Shown: one piece after another, positions 40,960 to 48,819 of the stretch
Numbering within the stretch: the stretch's first letter is position 1
How the letters are laid out: every line of letters begins with the position of its first letter
NCBI RefSeq assembly: GCF_003201955.1
Contig: NZ_QJJM01000005.1
Coordinates: 1 to 64,000, forward strand
DNA from: Blastomonas natatoria
GTDB taxonomy: Bacteria > Pseudomonadota > Alphaproteobacteria > Sphingomonadales > Sphingomonadaceae
Length of the DNA stretch: 64,000 nt
Reading direction: 5' to 3'
Notes under the pieces: generated by a model
The model's input: the letters and a program-made list of their open reading frames with translations, nothing else
What the model was told of the DNA's origin: nothing
Database searches by the model: none
Program-made: the position numbers and the translations under genes

Positions 40960-42260
40960 CCGCGACAAGCGACCTCCTGGCGTTCGTGCGCGCCGAGCAT
41001 CAGCTGCCGCCCCAGGTGCGCGCCGCCGCGCTCCACCTGCTCGGCGATACGCTGGCCGTGGGCGCAGCGGGGACGACCGCACCGGGCGCCGAGGGCGTGC
41101 TAGCCGCTGCGCGCCGCTGGGGCACCGGCGAGGACGCGCGGCTGATCGGGTCGGACGAACGCCTTCCCGCCGCCTCGGCCGCGTTCGTCAACGGTTTCCG
41201 CATCCACTGCCTCGAATGGGACGCGGTGCATGAACCCGCCGTGGTGCATGCAATGTCGGTGGTCACCGCTGCGCTCGGCGCCAGCATCGACCGGATGGGC
41301 GGCTGTGATCCCGACGCGGCGCTGACCGCGCTCGCCATCGGAGTCGATATCGCCGCCGGACTTGGTCTCGCCACGACCAGCCCCCTCACCTTCTTCCGCC
41401 CCGCCACCGCCGGATGCATCGGCGCGGCGCTGGCGGTGGCGCGGATAGAAGCCGTCGAACCCCTCGAGGACGTGCTGGGCCTCGCCTATTCGTCGCTCGC
41501 CGGCACGATGCAGGCCCATGTCGAAGGGTCGATCGCGCTGCCGTTGCAGATCGCCAATGCAGCGCGCGCCGCCATTGCCGCAGTCGATCTGGTCAGGGAG
41601 GGCCTCACCGGCCCGCACGATGCGCTCGAAGGGCCGTTTGGCTATTTCCGGCTGATCGACCAGGGCGATCTTGCCAGCTACACCCGCGGTCTGGGCCGCA
41701 TCTGGCGCATCGCCAAGATCAGCGTGAAACCCTATCCCTCGGGCCGTGCCAGCCATGCGGTGCTGGGCACGCTTGCCGATCTTGAGCTCGATCCGGCTTC
41801 GGTCGCATCCATCGAGGCTTTTGTCCCGCCGCTGATCGCGCGACTCGTGGGGCGTCCGCCGGTCGCCGAGATGACCCCGGCCTATGCGCGGCTGTGCCTG
41901 CCGTTGCTGACCGCGCTGATCCTCACCAACGGCCGCATCGACCCGCGCCGCTTCGTGCCCGGAACGCTTGCCGATCCTGCGATTCGCACGCTGGCAGGCC
42001 GCCTGACGATCACCATCGACGACAATCCCGATCCCAATGCGCTGTTCCCGCAGCGGCTGATCGTGCGCCTGACCGACGGCAGCACGATCGAACGCGTCAT
42101 CCCGCACACGCTCGGCAGCCCGGATGCTCCGCTCTCGGCGCAAGGCACCGCCGACAAGCGGGCCCTGGCGCGCGAGCTGGCGGAGGATGTGCCCGATGCG
42201 CGGCTGTTGGATGATCCGCTCGCCTATTTCACTCACCCCCGTGGCAGGGAGCCGCAATGA
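40956..42260 (+). CDS. MmgE/PrpD-family protein 2
   Basis: A 434-residue paralog of the preceding protein. ALHLLGDTLAVGAAG, NGFRIHCLEWDAVHEPAVVH (the equivalent of the E-D-H region), FFRPATAGCIGAALAVARI and KISVKPYPSGRASHAVLGTL align with the family pattern. Sequence identity to copy 1 looks low, so this is an old duplication or two separate acquisitions. Overlaps both neighbours by 4 bases in a tightly coupled operon. Confidence 0.85.
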   Translation: MTATSDLLAFVRAEHQLPPQVRAAALHLLGDTLAVGAAGTTAPGAEGVLAAARRWGTGEDARLIGSDERLPAASAAFVNGFRIHCLEWDAVHEPAVVHAMSVVTAALGASIDRMGGCDPDAALTALAIGVDIAAGLGLATTSPLTFFRPATAGCIGAALAVARIEAVEPLEDVLGLAYSSLAGTMQAHVEGSIALPLQIANAARAAIAAVDLVREGLTGPHDALEGPFGYFRLIDQGDLASYTRGLGRIWRIAKISVKPYPSGRASHAVLGTLADLELDPASVASIEAFVPPLIARLVGRPPVAEMTPAYARLCLPLLTALILTNGRIDPRRFVPGTLADPAIRTLAGRLTITIDDNPDPNALFPQRLIVRLTDGSTIERVIPHTLGSPDAPLSAQGTADKRALARELAEDVPDARLLDDPLAYFTHPRGREPQ

Positions 42261-43636
42261 CCTTCCCCAGCTATTTCGAAGCCTTTGACGCCAGACAGAT
42301 GCTGGCCGATTACCCGGTCGGCGATGCGTTTACCCAGCGCTACACGGGCATGAGCCGTGACGAGCTGTTCGCGATCCAGGACCGGCAATTCCGTCGCCTG
42401 ATGCAGCGCGGCTGGCAGATCCCCTTCTACCAGCGCCTCTGGGGCCAGGCTGGGATCGAGCCGGGCGACATCCAGGGCCTTGCCGACATCACCAAGCTGC
42501 CGGTCTATGACAAATCCGACCTGATGGCCTCGATCGCCGATCACCCGCCCTTCGGCGATTTCGCCGGGATCGACATGCGAGATCCTTCGCGTGCGCCGTC
42601 GATCTTCCACACCACATCGGGCACGACGGGCCGCCCCCAGGCGTTGCTGTTCGGGCCCAAGGGGCGCGAAATCACCAACCTGCTGGTCGGGCGCATGTAC
42701 CGCTGGCAGGGGCTGCAGCCGAGCGACGTCATCCAGTCGGTCTACGGCCATGGCATGATCAACGGCGGCCACTATATTCGCGAGGCCGTTACCCATTTCA
42801 CCAACTCGCTGTTCCTTTCCGCCGGGACAGGCATTGAGACGCGCTCGCTGGGTCAGGTCAATCTGATGGCCGATTTCGGCGTCACCGTGCTGGTCGGTTT
42901 CGTCGACTATATCCGCAAGCTCGCCGATACCGCGGTAGCCGAACAGCTGCTCGACCGGATCAACATCCGCATGATCGTCGGCCATCTTGGCACCGAGGAC
43001 CGCGCATCTGTGGAAGCCGCCTGGGGTGGGGCCAAGGCTTTCGACTGGTATGGCGTCGGCGATACCGGATCGATCGCGGGCGAAGGACCCGAACGCGACG
43101 GCCTCTATGTCTGGGAAGACGCGCAATATCTGGAACTGCTCGACATTGACAGCGGCCAGCCGGTCGCCCCCGGCGAGACCGGCGACATGGTCGTCACCTG
43201 CCTGTTCAAGGACGATGTCGCGCCGTGCATCCGCTTCAACACGCACGACATCACGCATGAACTGACCGGGACCAATGCCACCGGCATGGCGTTCAAGCGG
43301 ATCGCGGGCTTCAAGGGGCGCAGCGACAACATGGTCAAGCTGCGCGGCATCAACGTCTTTCCGCATGCGATCGGAGCCCTGATCGAGAACCGCAGCGATC
43401 TCACCGGCGAGTTCGTCTGCCGCGTGGTGCGCGATCCGGCCAGCCAGCGCGATGACATGACCGTGACGCTGGAAAGCCGGGGCGGCACCGACACCGGCGA
43501 GCTCGCCGAACTGATGCGCCGGGGCCTGGGGGTTGAGGTGCAGGTCGATCTGGTCGCACCCGGAGGTACGGCGGCGCTGACCCAGATCGAGGTGCGGCAG
43601 AAGCCTATCCGCCTGATCGACGAGCGGGGATTGTGA
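42257..43636 (+). CDS. PaaK-like AMP-forming CoA ligase
   Basis: A 459-residue adenylate-forming enzyme of the phenylacetate-CoA ligase type. The phosphate loop HTTSGTTGRPQ is at residues 118-128. DWYGVGDTG takes the place of the YG-x-TE motif, and IRFNTHDITH, FKGRSDNMVKLRGINVFP and QIEVRQKP are the later signature elements. It would activate a carboxylic acid, possibly aromatic, with ATP and CoA. Length is about 25 residues longer than typical PaaK at the N-terminus. Confidence 0.88.
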   Translation: MTFPSYFEAFDARQMLADYPVGDAFTQRYTGMSRDELFAIQDRQFRRLMQRGWQIPFYQRLWGQAGIEPGDIQGLADITKLPVYDKSDLMASIADHPPFGDFAGIDMRDPSRAPSIFHTTSGTTGRPQALLFGPKGREITNLLVGRMYRWQGLQPSDVIQSVYGHGMINGGHYIREAVTHFTNSLFLSAGTGIETRSLGQVNLMADFGVTVLVGFVDYIRKLADTAVAEQLLDRINIRMIVGHLGTEDRASVEAAWGGAKAFDWYGVGDTGSIAGEGPERDGLYVWEDAQYLELLDIDSGQPVAPGETGDMVVTCLFKDDVAPCIRFNTHDITHELTGTNATGMAFKRIAGFKGRSDNMVKLRGINVFPHAIGALIENRSDLTGEFVCRVVRDPASQRDDMTVTLESRGGTDTGELAELMRRGLGVEVQVDLVAPGGTAALTQIEVRQKPIRLIDERGL

Positions 43637-43653
43637 GGGGGATGCGACTGTTG

Positions 43654-43791
43654 ATCCTCCCCAGCATGGGGAGGGGAACCGTTCGCGAAGCGAATGGTGG
43701 AGGGGTAGCGTGCGTGTGAAACTTTCCATGAAAGCACAATCCCGCTTCCCCTCCACCGCTTCGCGGTCCCCCTCCCCGGATCGGGGAGGAT
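43654..43791. repeat. 138-bp inverted-repeat element, second subfamily
   Basis: Bounded by ATCCTCCCC (43654-43662) and GGGGAGGAT (43783-43791). The arms hold TTCGCGAAGCGAA and CCACCGCTTCGCGG, which can pair across the element. It occupies the gap between the CoA ligase and amidase genes, and its right end gives GGGGAGGA, 8 bases before ATG 43799. It differs in sequence from the 112-bp elements but has the same plan. Confidence 0.8.
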
Positions 43792-43798
43792 TTTGACC

Positions 43799-44968
43799 AT
43801 GCTCGACCCCTTCAACGCCTTTGTCGAACACGCGCCCGATGCGACCGCAGCCGATGGCCCGCTTTCCGGTATCACCATCGGCGTGAAGGCGAATATCGCT
43901 GTCCGGGGCCTGCACTGGACCGCCGGAATGGCGCTGTTCCAGGATCGGGTCGCCGGCGAGGACGCAGAGGTGGTCGCGAAGCTGCGCACTGCCGGGGCGA
44001 GCATCACCGGCATGCTCAACATGGAGGAAGCCGCGCTCGGCGCAAAGACCGACAATCCCTGGTTCGGGCCGACGCACAATCCGCACCGCATGGGCCATAC
44101 CCCCGGCGGCTCGTCCGGCGGCAGCGGCGCGGCGGTGGCGGCGGGGCTGTGCGATGCGGCGCTCGGCACCGACACCATGGGCTCGATCCGTATCCCGGCG
44201 GCCTATTGCGGCGTCTATGGCTTCAAGCCGGCGCAAACGCACGTCAGCCAGCTAGGGCTGGAACTCGCCGAACCCGATTTCGACGCGATCGGTCCCCTCG
44301 CCCGCTCGCTCGACCTGCTGGAGCGCGTGGCCCGCGTCATGTCCGATGTTGGCGAAAAGGCCGCACCGTCGGGCTGGGCGACCCTGCCCGATATGGGCGG
44401 CGTGGAATGCCAACCCGCCGTGCTGAACGCCTTCGCCAGCGCCCGCGCGGCCTGTGGCGATGTGAGCGAGTTCGCCCTGCCCCATCCGCTCTCGCGCGTG
44501 CGCTTTGCCGGGTTCATCAAGACCGTACGCTTCATGGCGGCCCATTTCGCCGATGCCGACCCGGCGCTGCTCTCCGATCACCTCCGCAAGCTGATCGCCT
44601 ATGGCCCACGCCGCAGCGATGCGGATTGGGCCGAGGACCAGAAGGTGCTCGCCGAAACTGCCGATGCGCTGCGCAACGCCATCGCGAAGCACGGACCGAT
44701 GCTGCTGCCCACCGCGCCGCAAACCGCCTTTGCCCATTCCGTTGCCGCGCCCGCCAATCAGGCCGATTTCACCTGCCTCGCCAATGTCGCAGGCCTGCCC
44801 GCGATCGGCCTGCCCGCCGGGTTCAGCGAGCATGGCCTGCCGGTCGGCGTGCAGATCATTGCCCTGCCCGGGCAGGAAAGCGCCCTGGTCGCCCGCGCCC
44901 GCACGCTCGATGCGGCGCTTGCCGCCTATCGCCCGCCCATGCTTTCGCCTGAAGGAGTCTCGTCATGA
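43799..44968 (+). CDS. Amidase-signature hydrolase
   Basis: A 389-residue amidase that hydrolyses an amide C-N bond. The Ser-cisSer-Lys triad is in place: Lys30 (IGVKANIAV), Ser105 (GGSSGGSG) and nucleophile Ser129 (GTDTMGSIR, where G is more usual than M). It is shorter than most amidases because little lies before Lys30. The ATG is fixed by the ribosome-binding site from the preceding repeat; an in-frame TTG two codons earlier is unlikely. Its ATGA overlap with the HapK-like gene suggests coupling. Confidence 0.9.
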   Translation: MLDPFNAFVEHAPDATAADGPLSGITIGVKANIAVRGLHWTAGMALFQDRVAGEDAEVVAKLRTAGASITGMLNMEEAALGAKTDNPWFGPTHNPHRMGHTPGGSSGGSGAAVAAGLCDAALGTDTMGSIRIPAAYCGVYGFKPAQTHVSQLGLELAEPDFDAIGPLARSLDLLERVARVMSDVGEKAAPSGWATLPDMGGVECQPAVLNAFASARAACGDVSEFALPHPLSRVRFAGFIKTVRFMAAHFADADPALLSDHLRKLIAYGPRRSDADWAEDQKVLAETADALRNAIAKHGPMLLPTAPQTAFAHSVAAPANQADFTCLANVAGLPAIGLPAGFSEHGLPVGVQIIALPGQESALVARARTLDAALAAYRPPMLSPEGVSS

Positions 44969-45270
44969 AGATCATCGTGCTGTTCAACCTGAAGCCCGGC
45001 GTCTCGATCAGCGATTATGAGACCTGGGCGCGCACCCGCGACATTCCGGGGGTCAATGCGCTGTCATCGGTGACCAGTTTCACCGTGCACCGCGCGACCG
45101 GGCTGTTCGGGTCCGATGCCGCCGCGCCCTATCAATATATCGAGATCATCGACATTCCGGCCATGGAGCCGTTCGTCGCAGAGATCAGCACACCCGAATT
45201 CCAGGCGATGGCCGCCCCCTTCCAGGATTATGCCGATGCACCTCAGTTCATCCTGACCGAGGATCTGTGA
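44965..45270 (+). CDS. REDY/HapK-like small protein
   Basis: A 101-residue alpha/beta-barrel protein. MKIIVLFNLKPGVSISDYETWART and APYQYIEIIDI match my recollection of the REDY-like HapK family, named after a protein encoded in the prodigiosin cluster of Hahella. No activity is established for the family. It is sandwiched with 4-base and 1-base overlaps between the amidase and SDR genes, so it is probably a dedicated part of the pathway. Confidence 0.82.
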   Translation: MKIIVLFNLKPGVSISDYETWARTRDIPGVNALSSVTSFTVHRATGLFGSDAAAPYQYIEIIDIPAMEPFVAEISTPEFQAMAAPFQDYADAPQFILTEDL

Positions 45271-46067
45271 TGCGCCGGTTCGAGGGGAAAACGATCGTCG
45301 TTACCGGTTCGGGCAAGCACAAGGGGCTGGGTCAGGCGATCCTGCAGCGCTTTGCCGACGAGGGCGCGAACTGCGTTCTCTCCGACCTTGCCATCGACGC
45401 CGAAGCCGAAGAGGTGGCAGACGAGCTGCGCTCGCGCGGCGCGAAGGTCACGAGCATCGCCTGCAATGTCGCGAAAGTCGAGGAATGCCGCGCGCTGGTC
45501 GATGGTGCACGTTCCGCATTCGGTTCGGTCGACATTTTCGTCAACAATGCCGGGATCGGCTTCATGATGAAGCCGCTGCTCGATGTCGATCCGGCGGACT
45601 GGAACCAGGTGCTCGCCGTCAACCTGTCCGGCGCGTTCTACTGCACCCAGGCCGCGGCAAAGGCGATGATCGCAGGGAAGCGCGGTGGGCGGATCATCAA
45701 CATCGCGAGCCAGGCCGCCAAGACCGGCTTTCCGCACCTGCCCGCCTATGTCAGCTCCAAGCACGGCATGGTCGGGCTCACCCGGGCGAGCGCGGTGGAA
45801 CTCGGCGCGCATGGCATTACCGTGAATGCGGTCTGCCCCAACCATGTCACAACCGGCCTGGGGGCACAGCAGAACGCGTATTTCTCGAAGCTTCTGGGCT
45901 TTGCCAGTGTCGAGGCTTACCTCGCCAACATGAAGGCGAAGAACCCGATGGGCCGTCCGGGCCTTGCCAGCGACACCGCGTCGGCCTGCGCCTGGCTGGC
46001 AAGCGATGATGCCTTTTACGTGACCGGCGAGGCGCTCAACGTGAGCGGCGGCGAGGAGATGCACTGA
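45270..46067 (+). CDS. Short-chain dehydrogenase/reductase
   Basis: A 265-residue Rossmann-fold oxidoreductase. The cofactor loop is the modified TGSGKHKGLGQ; NNAG is at 92-95; catalytic Ser147, Tyr160 and Lys164 (YVSSK) are present. The acidic Asp39 at the end of strand 2 (LSDLAI) favours NAD(H). ATG 45270 follows CGAGGA; a GTG one codon earlier is an alternative. It lies between HapK-like and CE4-fold genes. Oxidises or reduces an alcohol/ketone intermediate. Confidence 0.9.
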   Translation: MRRFEGKTIVVTGSGKHKGLGQAILQRFADEGANCVLSDLAIDAEAEEVADELRSRGAKVTSIACNVAKVEECRALVDGARSAFGSVDIFVNNAGIGFMMKPLLDVDPADWNQVLAVNLSGAFYCTQAAAKAMIAGKRGGRIINIASQAAKTGFPHLPAYVSSKHGMVGLTRASAVELGAHGITVNAVCPNHVTTGLGAQQNAYFSKLLGFASVEAYLANMKAKNPMGRPGLASDTASACAWLASDDAFYVTGEALNVSGGEEMH

Positions 46068-46069
46068 CC

Positions 46070-46936
46070 ATGAAGGAAGAACGGATCGACTGGCCCAGCA
46101 GCGCAAAGCTCGCGCTCAGCGTCGTGGTCAATGTCGAGGAAGGCAGCGAGATGACGATCGCGCGCGGCGACCGGGGCATGGAGCCGGTCGACGAGCTGGG
46201 CGTGTTCGTGAAGTCCGCCATCCGCAACTATGGCAACGAGAGCAATTATCTCTACGGCATCAAGGCGGGCGCGCCGCGCGTGGTCAAGCTGCTGAAGCGC
46301 TATGACATCATGGCAAGCTGGACTGTCGCGGCGATGGCGCTGGAAAACCATCCCGAGATTGCCGAGGCGATTGTCGAACTCGGCCACGAACCGGTCAGCC
46401 ATGGCTGGCGATGGGTGCACCAGTTCAAGATGGACGAGGCCACCGAGCGCGATTTCATCGCCAGGGCCGTGGCGTCGATCGAGAAAACCACTGGCACGCG
46501 CCCCTATGGCTGGCTGTCGCGCTATCTGCATACCGACAATACCCGCCGGTTGCTGAGCGAGGCCGGGTTCGAGTATCACATGGACGATTATTCGGGCGAT
46601 ATTCCCTATTGGGATCGCGAGACCGTGCCCGAAAAGCCGATGGTCATCATGCCCTATCAGCTGGACACCAACGACATGAAGATGTGGACCGACCCTGCGA
46701 TAACGCCGACCCAGTGGCTCGATTACGCGGTGCGCTGCTTCGACCAGCTCTATGCCGAAGGGGAAGACGGTCACCCGAAGATGATGTCGCTCGGCCTGCA
46801 CCTGCGCATCATCGGGCGTCCGGGGCGCATCTGGGCGCTCGAGGAATTCTTCCGCCATGTCCGCAGGAAGCCTGACGTCTGGGTGACGACGCGCCGCGCC
46901 ATCGCGCAGCATTTCACGCAAACGGTGCCGGCATGA
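46070..46936 (+). CDS. CE4-fold (polysaccharide deacetylase/PuuE-like) protein 3
   Basis: A 288-residue protein that, of the three, is closest to classical PuuE-type enzymes: KLALSVVVNVEEGSE at the start, HEPVSHGWRWVHQFKM (two His), RPYGWLSRYLHTDNTRRLLSEAGFEYHMDDYSGDIPYW, and MSLGLHLRIIGRPGR near the end. PuuE-type proteins act on ureide or cyclic C-N bonds, as in allantoin. It starts 3 bases after the SDR stop. Role in this island by inference: opening a nitrogen-containing ring or removing an N-acyl group. Confidence 0.84.
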   Translation: MKEERIDWPSSAKLALSVVVNVEEGSEMTIARGDRGMEPVDELGVFVKSAIRNYGNESNYLYGIKAGAPRVVKLLKRYDIMASWTVAAMALENHPEIAEAIVELGHEPVSHGWRWVHQFKMDEATERDFIARAVASIEKTTGTRPYGWLSRYLHTDNTRRLLSEAGFEYHMDDYSGDIPYWDRETVPEKPMVIMPYQLDTNDMKMWTDPAITPTQWLDYAVRCFDQLYAEGEDGHPKMMSLGLHLRIIGRPGRIWALEEFFRHVRRKPDVWVTTRRAIAQHFTQTVPA

Positions 46937-46949
46937 GCGGCGTGCGCAC

Positions 46950-47118
46950 CTCCCCCTCTCCCCTCGAGGGAAAGGGTTGCGCAGGCTTGGCGGCTGTGCC
47001 GCCTAGCCGGAGCTGGGAGAGGGGGATTGTCCCCGACGGTGGCGCTGGGCCCTCTCCAAGGCTTGCTTGGCGGCAAGCCGCCAAGCCAAGCCTGTCCTCT
47101 CCCGTAAAGGGAGAGGAG
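46950..47118. repeat. About 170-bp palindromic repeat region before the enoyl-CoA hydratase gene
   Basis: Ends resemble the 112-bp family (CTCTCCCC... and GGGAGAGGAG). Inside is a strong hairpin, GCTTGGCGG-CAAG-CCGCCAAGC (47065-47086), and another palindrome CCTCTCCC-GTAAA-GGGAGAGG (47096-47116). The right end provides the purine-rich ribosome-binding site of ATG 47121. Boundaries are approximate. Confidence 0.75.
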
Positions 47119-47120
47119 TG

Positions 47121-47882
47121 ATGGCGCTCTCTCTCACCCTCCACGGCGCTATCGCGCACCTGATCATCGAGCGGCCCGACAAGCGCAATGCGTTCACGCA
47201 AGCGATGTGGGAGGCCCTGCCCGAGCTGGTCGACCGGGCTATGCTCAACCCCGATATCCGCGTGATGATCCTTCGCGCGAGCGTGCCGGGCGCGTTCAGC
47301 GCGGGCGCAGATATCGCAGAGTTCGGGGCCGGCGCGCAGAACGCCGACTGGCGCATCCGCAACCAGGCCGCAATCCGCCGCGCGATGGAGACGCTGGCAC
47401 GCGCACCCAAGCCGGTGATCGCGCAGATCGAGGGCGATTGCATCGGCGGCGGCTGCGGCCTGTCGCTCGCCTGCGATTTCCGCATCGCCACGCCAACGGC
47501 GCGCTTCGGCATCACACCCGCGAAGCTTGGCCTGGTCTATTCGCTGCACGACACCAAGCTGCTGGTCGATCTGGTCGGCCCGGCAGCGGCCAAGCGCATC
47601 CTGTTCACCGCCGGGCTGGTCGACGCCGCGGAGGCCCACCGCATCGGCCTGATCGACGAGCTGGCGGAGGATGCCGGAGCCGCAGCAACCGCGCTTGCGG
47701 CGACCGTCGCCAGCGTCTCGCCGCACAGCGTGCACGCCAGCAAGGCGATGATCGCACGCATCCTGCACGGCCAGGCCGAGGATGACGCCGAAACCCTGGC
47801 CCAGTTCGCCGACGCATTTGACGGTCCCGATTTTCGCGAAGGCGTCGCTGCCTTCCTGTCCAAGCGCAAGCCGGAGTTCTGA
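47121..47882 (+). CDS. Enoyl-CoA hydratase/isomerase family protein
   Basis: A 253-residue crotonase-fold enzyme. PDKRNAFTQAMW, GAFSAGADIAEF (oxyanion hole), and IEGDCIGGGCGLSLACDFRIATPTARFGITPAKLGL are standard. Of the two catalytic acids of classical hydratases, the second is not obvious (the motif reads KLGLVYSLHDTKLL), so it may isomerise, hydrolyse or cleave a CoA ester instead. ATG 47121 is used because upstream codons are repeat sequence. Confidence 0.87.
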   Translation: MALSLTLHGAIAHLIIERPDKRNAFTQAMWEALPELVDRAMLNPDIRVMILRASVPGAFSAGADIAEFGAGAQNADWRIRNQAAIRRAMETLARAPKPVIAQIEGDCIGGGCGLSLACDFRIATPTARFGITPAKLGLVYSLHDTKLLVDLVGPAAAKRILFTAGLVDAAEAHRIGLIDELAEDAGAAATALAATVASVSPHSVHASKAMIARILHGQAEDDAETLAQFADAFDGPDFREGVAAFLSKRKPEF

Positions 47883-47886
47883 CGCC

Positions 47887-48795
47887 ATGTCGCATCATCC
47901 GAAGCACGGAAAGATCATGGGCGGTGTGGCGGTAACGCCCGATCTTGCTGGATCGCTCGCCGACTATCAGGGGCGGCTGGGGCTCGATCTGGTCGAGCAG
48001 GGACCGCTGCCTGCGGACCTCGCCGCAAGCTGGGGCTGCGCAGGCAGCGCCGGTTTGCCTTATGCGATGCTGCGCCCGCAAAGCGGCGCGCATTGCTTCA
48101 TCCGGCTGGTCGAGCAGCCCGATGTTCCCGGGTTCAGGCCGACCCGCACCTTTGGCTGGGCCGCCTATGAGCTGACGGTCAGGGACGTGTTCGGCTGGCC
48201 CGACCGGCTCGACGGCAGCGGCTTTCGCGTCATCGGCCCGCCCAGGGAAATTGCGGGCCTGCCCTATTTCATCCCCATGCAGGTGCTGGGGCGCGGCGAC
48301 GAGATGATCTATCTGAACGAGGTGGCGATGGACACGCCCTCGTCCGATCTGCCCAAGGCGCACAGCCTGACCGACCATGTCTTCATCGTGATCCTGGCGG
48401 CGAAGGACCGCATGGCCGCAGTCGACTGGTATCGCCATGCCCTGCGTCTCGACGAAGGGGAGAGCTACACGCTCGAATACACGATGATCAACGCCGCGTT
48501 CGGCAAGCCGGCCGGAACCCAGTCGGTCATTACCATGGTGCAGAACGAACGGCTGCCGATCCTCGAGATCGACGATTATCCCGCCGAGGCGACCGATCGC
48601 CCAAGCCATGCCGAGATGCTGCCGCCGGGCAACGCGCTGGTGACGCTGGCGGTGGAGAGCTTCGACGATCTCGATGTCGAGTTCCTGACCCCGCCGGTGC
48701 TGCGCCATGGCGATCTGTACATGGGCAACATGGCCGCCACCGTCCGCGGGCCTTCGGGCGAGCTGATCGAGCTGATCGAAACCGGGCGCTTCTGA
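47887..48795 (+). CDS. Two-domain VOC (glyoxalase/dioxygenase-fold) protein
   Basis: A 302-residue protein with two VOC-like halves: the first from IMGGVAVTPDLAGSLADYQGRLGL, the second from HSLTDHVFIVILAAKDRMAAVDWYRHALRL and ending MAATVRGPSGELIELIETGRF. Metal ligands are plausible (a His in the second half and the Glu of ELIELIE) but not complete to my eye. Starts 4 bases after the hydratase stop and is the last gene of the operon from 39712. Function may be isomerase, lyase or dioxygenase. Confidence 0.78.
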   Translation: MSHHPKHGKIMGGVAVTPDLAGSLADYQGRLGLDLVEQGPLPADLAASWGCAGSAGLPYAMLRPQSGAHCFIRLVEQPDVPGFRPTRTFGWAAYELTVRDVFGWPDRLDGSGFRVIGPPREIAGLPYFIPMQVLGRGDEMIYLNEVAMDTPSSDLPKAHSLTDHVFIVILAAKDRMAAVDWYRHALRLDEGESYTLEYTMINAAFGKPAGTQSVITMVQNERLPILEIDDYPAEATDRPSHAEMLPPGNALVTLAVESFDDLDVEFLTPPVLRHGDLYMGNMAATVRGPSGELIELIETGRF

Positions 48796-48819
48796 GCCTG
48801 CGCCCGGCCCCTGCCTCGC

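Noticed and set aside
47065-47086. Terminator or riboswitch between the CE4-fold 3 and enoyl-CoA hydratase genes
   Set aside because: The hairpin is part of a dispersed repeat, lacks a T-run, and no conserved riboswitch core was seen.
43621-47120. CRISPR array suggested by several similar repeats
   Set aside because: The copies are few, far apart, of unequal length and internally palindromic, with genes between them; no spacer periodicity or cas genes.
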